Shown here in pieces: positions 19,743-28,589 of a stretch of DNA of 28,673 nt. Position 1 is the stretch's first letter; each line of letters starts with the position of its first letter. Source of the DNA: a virus; the IMG/VR virus record IMGVR_UViG_3300009481_000069, positions 1-28,673 of that record; one strand, given 5' to 3'. Both the position numbers and the translations under genes were made by a program. The notes beneath the pieces were generated by a model that was not told where the DNA came from, made no database searches, and saw nothing but the letters and a program-made list of their open reading frames with translations.

Positions 19743-20190
19743 AACTCGCTGGGTCGCAGGCTTTGAACCTTGGCATCTGAAGGCTTTAAATCTGCGACAT
19801 AGGGACGCGGTTGCATTATCGCATGTTGACCGTGAAGCTGATGTAGAAACAAAAGCTTTGCAGAAGGGAACAGCTTTCACGGGATTTTCTGAAGGGGAAA
19901 TCATAGGATGTGCTGGCATTATTCCTATCTGGCCTGGAGTTGGACACGCCTGGGTAACGATGGGAGCAAATTATAAGAAGCACCGAATATGGGTGCATAA
20001 AAACGTAGTTAATTTCATGGATAAGATTATTGATGGCATGGAACTTCATCGAGTGCAGGCGAATGTTGTTTGCGATTTTATCCCAGGCGTTCAATGGTTG
20101 GAACGAATGGGGTTTAAACTTGAAGGCAAGATGCTCAGGTACGGCCCTGATGGACAAGATCATTATTTATACGCAAGGATAATTGAATGA
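19723..20190 (+). CDS. GNAT-fold protein in the T7 gp13 position
   Basis: A 155-aa protein overlapping the end of tubular protein B by 20 nt. The order of elements fits a GNAT acetyltransferase: TAFTGFSEGEIIGCAGIIPI (beta 2-4), HAWVTMGANYKKHRIWVHKN (beta 4 to helix 3), RVQANVVCDFIPGVQWLERM and GFKLEGKMLRYGPDGQDHYL (beta 5 to 7). The acetyl-CoA loop R/Q-x-x-G-x-G/A is not obvious, so the fold may be kept without catalysis. T7 gp13, encoded at the same place and needed for virion assembly, has a similar look. A virion-assembly role is therefore more likely than acetyl transfer. Confidence 0.68.
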   Translation: MSESISKTRWVAGFEPWHLKALNLRHRDAVALSHVDREADVETKALQKGTAFTGFSEGEIIGCAGIIPIWPGVGHAWVTMGANYKKHRIWVHKNVVNFMDKIIDGMELHRVQANVVCDFIPGVQWLERMGFKLEGKMLRYGPDGQDHYLYARIIE

Positions 20191-20750
20191 GTTTAGGACT
20201 AGCATTATGCGATGACGATAAGAGCCGCTGGCAGTGGTTGCTGAAAAACGCTGACCATGATCCAGGAACTATTGCAATTGCATCTCTTGCTGCAACTGTA
20301 ATTGGAACGGGTGTTCAGATGGTTGGGCAAAAGAAGGCAGGGGATGCAGCCAACGTAGTCGCCCAGAGAAACGCGCAAATACAATTGCGTGATGCCCAGA
20401 TAGCAAAGCAGAACGCTGAGTTTAACGCAAGGATACATGAGAAGCAGGCTGACCAAAGGCGTAGGACCATGATTGCCAAGCAGGGAGCCAGTGGAGTTGA
20501 AGTGGCAGAGGGAACTAACCTGATTGCTTTAGCAGAGCAGGAGTTCATCGACGACTTGAACGCAAAACTTATCAGGAGAGGCGGGGCTATTCAAGCACAA
20601 GGATTGCAAGACCAGGCAGTGCTTACTTCAGCTAGTGGCACAGTTTCGAGAGCTGCTGGGATGACAGGTGCGGGTGCAAGTTTACTGACAGGTGTGGGTA
20701 AGGTTGCTAAAGATTATACAGCATTCGACAAACAAGGGGTGTTTGAATAA
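20187..20750 (+). CDS. Internal virion protein, gp14-like (DNA-ejection protein)
   Basis: A 187-aa protein with ATGA overlap to the previous gene. A hydrophobic stretch near the N-terminus (TIAIASLAATVIGTGVQMVG, about 29-48) is followed by a long coiled coil rich in Gln/Asn/Ala (VVAQRNAQIQLRDAQIAKQN) and KQGASGVEVAEGTNLIALAE, then a Gly/Ala-rich end (MTGAGASLLTGVG). This is the usual layout of the smallest T7-type internal core protein (gp14, 196 aa), which enters the outer membrane during DNA ejection. The following two large genes fit gp15 and gp16. Confidence 0.82.
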   Translation: MSLGLALCDDDKSRWQWLLKNADHDPGTIAIASLAATVIGTGVQMVGQKKAGDAANVVAQRNAQIQLRDAQIAKQNAEFNARIHEKQADQRRRTMIAKQGASGVEVAEGTNLIALAEQEFIDDLNAKLIRRGGAIQAQGLQDQAVLTSASGTVSRAAGMTGAGASLLTGVGKVAKDYTAFDKQGVFE

Positions 20751-22843
20751 TGGCAATTAATATCGATATACAAAAGCAAACTCGACTGTCAGGTTTACAA
20801 CATCCTTACCCGCGCCAATTTCAGCAGGCAGGATTAGCGCTGGCTCAAGCAGGAAAAGGATTACAGAACATTGGCACAGACATAGGGAATTTTGCGTTAG
20901 CAGAGACTCAGGCTTTACAAACCACTCGCTCAAAAAGAATTTTGGCGGATTTTACTGCGTATGAAATTTCAACTGCTAATGAATTAAGAGAGACTGCTTC
21001 GGCAGATCAGTTTGAGGCTTTGTATAACCAAAATATTACAAGTTGGATTAACCATACTCTTAACGGCAATGAACAGACCGGCGCTAAAGGTTTGCCGAAG
21101 GGAATATTTAAAACATCAGTTGCTCAAGCATTAGAGGCTCAACGGCTGACACGTTTAAGACCCATAGCATCCGAGGCAAGATTAAGAAGGCTTAAAGCTG
21201 AAAAGGCTGGGGTGGAAGATACCATTTTATCGCTACAGCAGGCATACGCGGAGACATTTCTCACTGAAAATGCAACTAGCGAAAGCACTCGCGCAGGTTT
21301 GCAATTAAATATAGAAGGACTGATTGAAGGCATGGTAAGCGCTAATATAATTGATCCTGATGATGGCGTGGCTAAAAGGCAAAAATCTTCCAGTGATTTG
21401 CAAATTTCTCAAGCTAAGTTTTTACAGCGCACCGCTCCAGAAGATGCAATTGAGTATTTGTTGAGCGACAGGTCTTCTAATATTGTGGAGCGCGTACGCC
21501 AAGAAATGTTGAAAACTTCTGAATCAATTTTAATCAGAAAAGCGGCAGCTTCTTTGAGAGAGGAAGAAAAAGAGGAGCGTAATCGCATTAGGGAGTTGAA
21601 GACAAATCAGAATAAAACATATTCAATATTAATTGCTGGAGCCTCAAAAGGAAATCTTACTGCTACTCAAATTGCAGAACAACTTACATCTCAGTCAATT
21701 AGTGGAACGCAAGGAACTTCGTTAATAGAGTTTATTGGCAAATACCCAGATGGTATTTCTGATCCAGAACAAGTCAAGAATATTCAAAAGCAGTTATTGC
21801 TAAATCCAGACGTTCTATCTGTTGAGCAAATTTTAGGTATGGATGGCCTAAATCGCGCTGATTCGGTCAAGTTTGCTAAAGAAAAACAACAAATTGATGC
21901 GGAGCCAAGAGAAACAAAAGACTTTAAAGATGGGCGCGCAATGATTTTAAATATTTATAAACAAGACCCCGACCATTGGGCAGACGAAAAAGAACAATAC
22001 AAAATTGTTGCTGTAGAGAATTATAAAAAATTAGTTAAAGAGGGTAGAACTCCATTTCTTGCGGCAGTGGAATCTATAAATAATTTAAACATAGCATTAA
22101 ACAAGAAAGACAGCCAAAAAAGCCCTATCTCAGTGATGGGTCGCAATCGTCTTTTAGGGCGACTAAACTTTGGCGGAGACAATTACGTTGATGCTGCGGT
22201 CAGGTTAAAAAATAATATAGCTGCTGCAAAACAAGAGAATGAGGGCAAATTGCCTGACGACCAAAAGAAATTTTTTAAGCAGCAACAAATTTTATTAGAG
22301 AGAATTAAAAAACTCACACCCCTTGATGAACAAGTTTTGCCAGATTTTTCGCCTACTAATAATAATGGTGGGGATACAGCCAAGGAAAAAACGGAGATAC
22401 CTATTCCGCGGAAAGATTCTGAAGTAAACACTGGGGAACAAATTAAAACCCGAGTTGAAGAATTTTCTGAGCCAATTCAAGAGCAAGTTAAAGAAGTGGT
22501 TCAGCCTATTCAAGAGCAGGCTAAAGAATTTGCCAAACCAATTCAAGAGCAGGCTAAAGAATTTGTTAAGCCGATTCAAGATGTGCTTACTGCTATCAAG
22601 GAATCAGAAACTACTGGAGAAACTTTAAATCGACTTGCAAATGATGGGCTTCAGTCTTTAGGTTTATTAAGAGGGCCAATGTTTGCCCTTGATCTAAGTA
22701 ATTTTACGGCAGAGGATATTTCAGAGGAACTTAAACGATTGGAATCTTATGTGGTACGAAAAGGTGAGGATGCTATCACAAAACTTTATAAAAACAATCT
22801 GACAAATAAGAAAAAAGAGTTAGAACAAACCAGAGAAAACTAA
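20750..22843 (+). CDS. Internal virion protein, gp15-like
   Basis: A 697-aa protein, close to T7 gp15 (747 aa), and starting TAATG on the previous gene. It is almost fully helical: TRLSGLQHPYPRQFQQAGLA, many charged coiled stretches, and LQDFADGRAM-like helices. Residues about 575-618 carry four 11-residue PIQEQ-type repeats predicted to be amphipathic. The protein is expected to line the trans-envelope channel made during ejection. The assignment is from length, order and composition; sequence similarity in this family is low. Confidence 0.78.
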   Translation: MAINIDIQKQTRLSGLQHPYPRQFQQAGLALAQAGKGLQNIGTDIGNFALAETQALQTTRSKRILADFTAYEISTANELRETASADQFEALYNQNITSWINHTLNGNEQTGAKGLPKGIFKTSVAQALEAQRLTRLRPIASEARLRRLKAEKAGVEDTILSLQQAYAETFLTENATSESTRAGLQLNIEGLIEGMVSANIIDPDDGVAKRQKSSSDLQISQAKFLQRTAPEDAIEYLLSDRSSNIVERVRQEMLKTSESILIRKAAASLREEEKEERNRIRELKTNQNKTYSILIAGASKGNLTATQIAEQLTSQSISGTQGTSLIEFIGKYPDGISDPEQVKNIQKQLLLNPDVLSVEQILGMDGLNRADSVKFAKEKQQIDAEPRETKDFKDGRAMILNIYKQDPDHWADEKEQYKIVAVENYKKLVKEGRTPFLAAVESINNLNIALNKKDSQKSPISVMGRNRLLGRLNFGGDNYVDAAVRLKNNIAAAKQENEGKLPDDQKKFFKQQQILLERIKKLTPLDEQVLPDFSPTNNNGGDTAKEKTEIPIPRKDSEVNTGEQIKTRVEEFSEPIQEQVKEVVQPIQEQAKEFAKPIQEQAKEFVKPIQDVLTAIKESETTGETLNRLANDGLQSLGLLRGPMFALDLSNFTAEDISEELKRLESYVVRKGEDAITKLYKNNLTNKKKELEQTREN
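22472..22603 (+). repeat. Four 33-nt repeats encoding 11-residue PIQEQ(V/A)KE units
   Basis: The units PIQEQVKEVVQ, PIQEQAKEFAK, PIQEQAKEFVK and PIQDVLTAIKE follow one another with a period of exactly 11 residues. The DNA copies keep ATTCAAGAGCA and TAAAGAA, and differ mostly at third positions. Eleven-residue periodicity is typical of long amphipathic helices in lipid-binding proteins. Confidence 0.8.
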
Positions 22844-22874
22844 GTAAAAGGGTTTGCTCATAAAGGAATACTTA

Positions 22875-25800
22875 ATGGCTGAAGATATTACACATCCGTT
22901 TAATGATGTCCCAGATAGTGGCATATTATTAAAAAATGAAAATGATGCTGCTGACCGCATTAAGCCGCAACAAAATCAAAAACCATCTGACTTGTCGGAA
23001 TTTTTAGGTTTAGAGGATAGCCCCTCCGAGCCTGCACCACAACCGACAACCACTGTTCCAGTGGCTGCTGCGCCTGAGAGTTTAGAGCCTCAAGTTAAAA
23101 TTGAGGAAACATTAAGCAAAAAATTTTTCAATGTCATTGGTACGGTTACTCGTAATTCTATTGCTGGTGTCGAGAATGCAGTGTTTAGCGCAGGCCAGGA
23201 AGTTGAGGCATTAGGTGATGTCTTGCGTGAAGAAAGCGAAACTATTCGCCAACTTGATACATATTTTGGCGGCAAAATGCAGATTGAGAGGCCATTTGCT
23301 ATTCCTCGCGAAGATGGAATTTTAGCAACTGCTTCCAGGGATACCGCAAATTTTATAGTTGGCTTTTTGCCTGTTTTTCGGGCGATGAAAGCTATGTTGC
23401 CAGCCAAGGCTATACAAGCTGGCAAGGGGATTCCTGCGCTTATCGGTGCTGACGCTACAACTGGCGCAGTATTTTTTAACGAAGAAGACCCTTTAGTTTT
23501 AGAATCTTTAGGGGAATTGCCAAAGAACATGTTGAATGCAACTGCTAAGTATTTTGTCAGCGATCAATCTCCAAAAGCACAGGCTGCATTAAAAAGATTT
23601 ATTGACTTTGGCACGTTAGGGGCAGCGGGGGAAGCGGTCTTTGGGGCAATAAAACTTTTAGGTAAAACTAAAACCGCTCAAAAACTTGTTTCAAAACTAG
23701 GTGGCAAAAAAAGCGTAGAAGAAGCCGTTGAAGAAACGGGAGAAGAGTTTGAAGATATTTTAGTTGATTCAATTGAGGGAGAAATACCGAAGGGCAAGCC
23801 ACGTCCGAAGTTTCAAGTGCGCGTGTCTAAAGCTGATGCGAAGAAAGCGGAATCCTTACTTGATGACACGTTTGATGACATTAATATCACAGGCAGAAAA
23901 GGGGGTATTAATCTCGACAATATTGTGGTGGATGGTTTTGAACAAGTATCTTCTAGGCAAGATTTAAAACGTGTTTTAGCGGCAACCGCAAAGATTTATG
24001 CAAAGCGTATTGATAAAGCAAGGCGCGGTAAAATTACTGTAGAACAAACTGAAAAGCTGGCTAATGAGCTACATATGCCCGTTGAAAGGTTGTTAACCAG
24101 AAAGAAGGGCGAGTTGTTTAACGCTGAAGAGGTATTGGCTTCGCGCAAAGTATTAAATTCTTCTGGTATTCGATTAAAGCAATTAGCAGATGCGGTTTCT
24201 TCCGGCGCTATTGATTCAAAAAATAATTTTATCAGGCAGTTTGTCTTACATTCTGAAATACAAAAACAAGTGTCTGCGCTTGCTGGGGAGACTAGCGGAG
24301 CGTTACGAGCATTTGGTATTAAAGCTGCCCCAGAGCAGAGGTTGATTGAAAAATTAACCGAAGCTGTAGAGTCTGGAAGTTTTGGAGGTCGAGGGATTGA
24401 GGATTTAGCATCTGCTGTTAAATCTTTAGATGACCCTCATAAGATGCACAAGTTTGTCAATGATGTTGCTCAAAATGATGGCGATGGGTTATTTTTTGAA
24501 TACTGGTACGCCGCTTTATTGTCATCGCCAAGAACGCAAATGGTTAACTTGCTGGGTGGTGCAACCAATCTTGTGGGTTTTCAAATTCCAGAGCGAATGT
24601 TGGCATCAGCATTAGGCAGGGAAGTAGCTATTGAGGAGGGGCCAGCATTAGCCTTTGGGTTAATTGGTGGTGTTTGGGACGGTTTAAAACTAGGGCTTCA
24701 AACTTTAAAGTCTGGAGAAGTACCTAAGTTGTTACGCAGATCAGATAAGTTTGATTTTGGCTTGAACAAAGAATTTGGCGCAACAAAATTTGATATTGAA
24801 AATGACACAATGCATGGCTTTATGGCTGATGCTTTTGGAGAGTGGATATTGCGTTCTAGTCGCAGAGGTTTGCAGGCAGGTGATGCTTTTATTAAAGGTA
24901 TTGCTATGAACTCTGAGAAGTGGGCGTTAGCCGCTCGTCAAGCAAAGTCAGAGGGGCAATTTCCTATCTTAAGAATTGCTCGCATGATTGATTTGGTGAG
25001 CGACGCAAGTTTTTTAAAGAACATTAAAAACGAACAACTAGATTTTGCTGAAGAAATTACGTTCACTAGAAGATTAGGTGAATTTGGTGGCAGGGACATG
25101 CAACACTTTATACGAAAGCAACCGATTGTTCGTATTGCAATGCCATTTGCAAGAGTACAAACAAACATTGGTGTTTTTACAGGACAAAGATTTGGGCCTC
25201 TAGGGTTAATTAACAGGCAAATTCAAGATGATTTAAAGGTTGGTGGGGCGAGGGCTGCACTCGCACGATCCAAGATGGCGTGGGGGTCAAGTATGCTTTC
25301 TTTTGGGGCGTATCTTTATCACTTGGGCGTGATAACAGGTGGTGGCCCAACTGATCCAATTTTACAGCGTGAGTGGCGAGAGTCTGGGTGGGAACCTTAC
25401 TCCATTAATACAAAGTTTTTTGAAACTCCAATATTGGAGTCTCTGTCTGGCAATATCGATTATTCGGGTGTGGATGAAGGGAAAAAATATGATCGTAAAC
25501 TTATGCCATACCGACAATTTGATCCATTACGAATGTTTCTTGGAACGCCTGCTGATTTTGTAGAGAGTATGCGTGGCATAGAAGAAGAGCAAGAAGCGGT
25601 AGATTTGGCAACCAACATGACTTTAGCAATCTCGAGAAATTATTTTAGCCCTTTGTATGCACAAGGAATTTCAGATTTTGTTGGGGCTATGTCTGATCCA
25701 GATCGAAACGGTAAAAGATATATGGAAAAACTTGCAACATCTATATTGCCTACGGTTTCCAGACAAGCGGAAGCCTCATTGTCTCCAGAATTAACACAAG

Positions 25801-26348
25801 TGGATGGCATTGTTTCTCGCATAAAAGCAAAGACTCCAGGATTGTCCAAATCTGAACCCCCATTGCGTGGTCGCTGGGGTCAAAAGATTAAATTGGACGG
25901 TACAGCATATTTACCAGAAGCCATATCCCCATTCTATGTTGCTAAAAAAGAATGGACGTTTGTTGATGAGGAAATTAAAAATCTTGGTATTACGATGCGT
26001 CATCCAACACGCAATTTAGAGGGTGTTGAGATTACGCGCACACAGCATGATCGGCTAGTCGTTCTTGAACGTCAAGAAGTGAAGATTGGTAATAAGGATT
26101 TAAAGCAAGCAATTGAGCATTTAATTAACAACAATGGCATCTATAAGCGTAGCGATAAAAAAGGTGGCCCAGATGGAATTCGCGCACACCTCATTCGGCA
26201 GATAATTGGTAGGTATCGCTCTAGGGCAAAACAATTATTACAAAGAGAGTTTCCAGAAATTAAGGATCAAATTAAAGAAAAGAAGTTGCAGCAACGTGGG
26301 CGTAGAGCGCCAGCAGACCCTGCTGCTCTCGATCAACTTTTGAGGTAA
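22875..26348 (+). CDS. Large internal virion protein, gp16-like (DNA ejectosome)
   Basis: Start chosen at ATG 22875 (1157 aa) with SD AAAGGAA; the extension to 22854 uses a TTG without SD. Size and place match T7 gp16 (1318 aa). The N-terminus is acidic and disordered; hydrophobic helices appear at DTANFIVGFLPVFRAMKAML and after; EYWYAALLSSPRTQMVNLLG near residue 550 is a hallmark of large phage ejection and polyvalent proteins. No lytic transglycosylase motif is visible at the N-terminus, unlike T7 gp16. The protein should span the periplasm and help draw DNA in. The end is basic (QQRGRRAPADPAALDQ). Confidence 0.8.
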   Translation: MAEDITHPFNDVPDSGILLKNENDAADRIKPQQNQKPSDLSEFLGLEDSPSEPAPQPTTTVPVAAAPESLEPQVKIEETLSKKFFNVIGTVTRNSIAGVENAVFSAGQEVEALGDVLREESETIRQLDTYFGGKMQIERPFAIPREDGILATASRDTANFIVGFLPVFRAMKAMLPAKAIQAGKGIPALIGADATTGAVFFNEEDPLVLESLGELPKNMLNATAKYFVSDQSPKAQAALKRFIDFGTLGAAGEAVFGAIKLLGKTKTAQKLVSKLGGKKSVEEAVEETGEEFEDILVDSIEGEIPKGKPRPKFQVRVSKADAKKAESLLDDTFDDINITGRKGGINLDNIVVDGFEQVSSRQDLKRVLAATAKIYAKRIDKARRGKITVEQTEKLANELHMPVERLLTRKKGELFNAEEVLASRKVLNSSGIRLKQLADAVSSGAIDSKNNFIRQFVLHSEIQKQVSALAGETSGALRAFGIKAAPEQRLIEKLTEAVESGSFGGRGIEDLASAVKSLDDPHKMHKFVNDVAQNDGDGLFFEYWYAALLSSPRTQMVNLLGGATNLVGFQIPERMLASALGREVAIEEGPALAFGLIGGVWDGLKLGLQTLKSGEVPKLLRRSDKFDFGLNKEFGATKFDIENDTMHGFMADAFGEWILRSSRRGLQAGDAFIKGIAMNSEKWALAARQAKSEGQFPILRIARMIDLVSDASFLKNIKNEQLDFAEEITFTRRLGEFGGRDMQHFIRKQPIVRIAMPFARVQTNIGVFTGQRFGPLGLINRQIQDDLKVGGARAALARSKMAWGSSMLSFGAYLYHLGVITGGGPTDPILQREWRESGWEPYSINTKFFETPILESLSGNIDYSGVDEGKKYDRKLMPYRQFDPLRMFLGTPADFVESMRGIEEEQEAVDLATNMTLAISRNYFSPLYAQGISDFVGAMSDPDRNGKRYMEKLATSILPTVSRQAEASLSPELTQVDGIVSRIKAKTPGLSKSEPPLRGRWGQKIKLDGTAYLPEAISPFYVAKKEWTFVDEEIKNLGITMRHPTRNLEGVEITRTQHDRLVVLERQEVKIGNKDLKQAIEHLINNNGIYKRSDKKGGPDGIRAHLIRQIIGRYRSRAKQLLQREFPEIKDQIKEKKLQQRGRRAPADPAALDQLLR

Positions 26349-26351
26349 GAA

Positions 26352-28004
26352 ATGACCATATCAACAACCACAAGAACCAAACAATACAATGGAAATGCGT
26401 CAACGACTGTCTTCGCCTATGATTTTAATATACAGGCTGACTCAGAAATTGAAGTCTACCTTGGGACTCCAGTAGCTGCTCCTACAACGTGGGCGAAACA
26501 AACGATTACTACAAACTACTCAGTGAGTGGAGCTGGTACGGCTGGCGGAGGAAATATTACATTTGTTACCGCTCCTCCATCCGGCACTGGCAATGTATTC
26601 ATTCGCCGTGTGACTGCGAAGACTCAGACAAGTGATTACGTTGAGAATGATCCTTTCACTGCTAATACATTGGAGGGAAACCTCGATAAGCTCACGCAAG
26701 TCACCCAGGACATGCAGGAAGAAATTGACCGTTGTTTCAAATTGGGAAGCATCGTGCCGGATGCGGGTACGACAGAAGCTTCATCCGTGGTTGCGGATCG
26801 CGCCAGTAAATTGTTTGCGTTTGACGCAAGCGGAGACTTTAGCGTAGCCCAGGAAATCGGCACGTTCCAGGGCAATTGGGCAGCATCCACCGCTTACGTT
26901 GTGCGGGATTTAATTAAAGATACCTCAAACAATAATATTTATATTTGCTTAACCGCACACACATCATCTGGGTCGCAACCGATTTCAAGTAATACAGATG
27001 TAGCAAAGTGGTCTTTGATTGTGGATGCCGCGAGTGCAACTTCGGCTAGTTCTTCGGCTAGTTCCAGCGCATCCGCTGCCGCGACTTCAGCTACGAATGC
27101 GGCGGCATCTGAGGCAAATGCGCTGACTTATAAAAATGCCAGTGAAGTTGCAAAAGTTGCCAGTGAAACTGCTAAAACTGCTAGTGAAACTGCAAAGACA
27201 GCAAGTGAAACGGCAAAAGTTGCCAGTGAAGCTGCTCAAACCGCCGCTGAAGGAGCCGTTGGAGCCGTAGCGTGGAAATACAATTATGATAATTCCACGA
27301 CAATGGCCGATCCGGGAACGGGTGACATCCGATTTGACAACGCGACACTTGCGTCAATTACTAATATCGCTATCGATGCCACCAGTGCGGATAGCGGCAA
27401 CCCTGATGTTTCAGATTTAATCGCTTCCATTGATGATGGCACGAATTCAACGCATGAAGGATACATTTTTGTTAGAAAGTCCGGCACACCCGCCACGTTC
27501 ATAGCGTTCAATGTCACCGGAGCAATTTCGGACAATACGGGTTGGCTTCAAATTCCAGTCACAACGGCTGCGAGTAACGGGTCATTGTCTGCATCCGATA
27601 CGCTTTACGTTTCGTTTGCAAGGTCGGGCAATGTAGGAGCACAGGGTATTCAAGGAATTCAGGGAATTCAGGGAATTCAGGGGCCGGCAGGGGACGTAGA
27701 TAACGTCTTAACTACCCAAGGCGATATTGTTTTCAGAAACGCCACAGAGAGTGCAAGACTCGGTGCTGGTACATCAGGCTATTACCTCAAGACGCAAGGA
27801 GCAGGTGCTAACCCAGTATGGGCAGAGGTTACAGGCGGAGGGCCATCATTAGGAACGGATTCAGTAATACGCACCAATGCTAAAACAATTAGTGAAAACA
27901 TAACTTTTGCTGGAACTGAAAACGGCTCAAGTGTTGGGCCAATATCTGTAGCTTCTGGTTATACGGTTACAGTTACATCAGGCTCAACTTGGACTATAAT
28001 CTAA
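26352..28004 (+). CDS. Tail fibre with T7-type attachment domain and collagen-like segment
   Basis: A 550-aa protein. Residues 1-140 are the T7 tail-fibre N-terminal domain (TKQYNGNASTTVFAYDFNIQ, RVTAKTQTSDYVENDPFTAN, LTQVTQDMQEEIDRCFKLGS) which docks on the tail. Then come a carbohydrate-binding-like GNWAASTAYVVRDLIKDTSN stretch, an Ala/Ser coiled coil with ASETAKT heptads, a beta region, collagen-like GIQ triplets (27636-27692) and a short beta end. It trimerises and binds the host surface. The protein lacks a chaperone-like C-terminus. SD is GAGG. The next gene may supply the tip. Confidence 0.9.
   Translation: MTISTTTRTKQYNGNASTTVFAYDFNIQADSEIEVYLGTPVAAPTTWAKQTITTNYSVSGAGTAGGGNITFVTAPPSGTGNVFIRRVTAKTQTSDYVENDPFTANTLEGNLDKLTQVTQDMQEEIDRCFKLGSIVPDAGTTEASSVVADRASKLFAFDASGDFSVAQEIGTFQGNWAASTAYVVRDLIKDTSNNNIYICLTAHTSSGSQPISSNTDVAKWSLIVDAASATSASSSASSSASAAATSATNAAASEANALTYKNASEVAKVASETAKTASETAKTASETAKVASEAAQTAAEGAVGAVAWKYNYDNSTTMADPGTGDIRFDNATLASITNIAIDATSADSGNPDVSDLIASIDDGTNSTHEGYIFVRKSGTPATFIAFNVTGAISDNTGWLQIPVTTAASNGSLSASDTLYVSFARSGNVGAQGIQGIQGIQGIQGPAGDVDNVLTTQGDIVFRNATESARLGAGTSGYYLKTQGAGANPVWAEVTGGGPSLGTDSVIRTNAKTISENITFAGTENGSSVGPISVASGYTVTVTSGSTWTII
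27122..27250 (+). repeat. Heptad-like ASE(T/V)AK(T/V) repeats in the fibre gene
   Basis: Several consecutive 21-nt units encode the seven-residue motif ASETAKT and variants (KVASEVAK-type). They form an Ala-rich trimeric coiled-coil shaft. Near-identical units could vary in number by slippage. Confidence 0.7.
27636..27692 (+). repeat. Collagen-like G-x-y repeats (GIQ units) in the fibre gene
   Basis: Seven triplets read GAQ, GIQ x4, GPA, GD, with near-perfect 9-nt repeats GGAATTCAG. Collagen-like stretches serve as rigid trimeric spacers in phage fibres. The short DNA repeat is prone to slippage. Confidence 0.85.
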
Positions 28005-28013
28005 GGATAAATT

Positions 28014-28589
28014 ATGGCATCAACAATTAAAGCAACAAACATATCAACACCAGATGGTACTGGAAATATAACAGTAGACAGGCCGTTGAGTGGATCGGGA
28101 GCGAGTCTTACCAATCTGTCAGCAGCGAATTTAACTGGTGCTATGGCAAGTGGTGTTACAGGAGGCCCATTTGTCAGAGCATATGTAAATTCAACTCAAA
28201 GTAATATAACAAATAATACGTTTACCAAAGTGATATTAAATGCAGAGACATATGATACAGCAAGCGAGTTTGATCCTTCCACAAATTACAGATGGACTTG
28301 CGGAACTGCCGGTAAATACTTGGCAACAGCAAATTTAACTTGGGATAGCGGTGGAATAGTTCAAGATAAACGACATAAGGTAATGATTTATAAAAATGGT
28401 TCTCAAACCTCACACAATGAAATTTTTACTGCTCAAGGGAGTGAGTTTTCAATGTGTGTAACAGACGTATATGATATGTCTGCCACAGATTATCTTGAAA
28501 TGTGGTGTTGGCATCTGGCAGGAGTAGACACACCAGATATACAAGCGGGAGCACAGACTACTTGGTTTGCTATAGCGAGGATTATATGA
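28014..28589 (+). CDS. C1q-like fibre or tip protein
   Basis: A 191-aa protein (SD AAGGA). The N-terminus (STIKATNISTPDGTGNITVD, LTNLSAANLTGAM) is a beta shaft found in many phage fibres. The C-terminal 130 residues, FDPSTNYRWTCGTAGKYLAT, KVMIYKNGSQT, and the end DYLEMWCWHL...TTWFAIARI, are those of a C1q/TNF-like jelly roll, used as a trimeric receptor-binding head. It probably forms the distal tip or a second fibre next to the main fibre gene. Its stop overlaps the ATG of the next gene. Confidence 0.75.
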   Translation: MASTIKATNISTPDGTGNITVDRPLSGSGASLTNLSAANLTGAMASGVTGGPFVRAYVNSTQSNITNNTFTKVILNAETYDTASEFDPSTNYRWTCGTAGKYLATANLTWDSGGIVQDKRHKVMIYKNGSQTSHNEIFTAQGSEFSMCVTDVYDMSATDYLEMWCWHLAGVDTPDIQAGAQTTWFAIARII

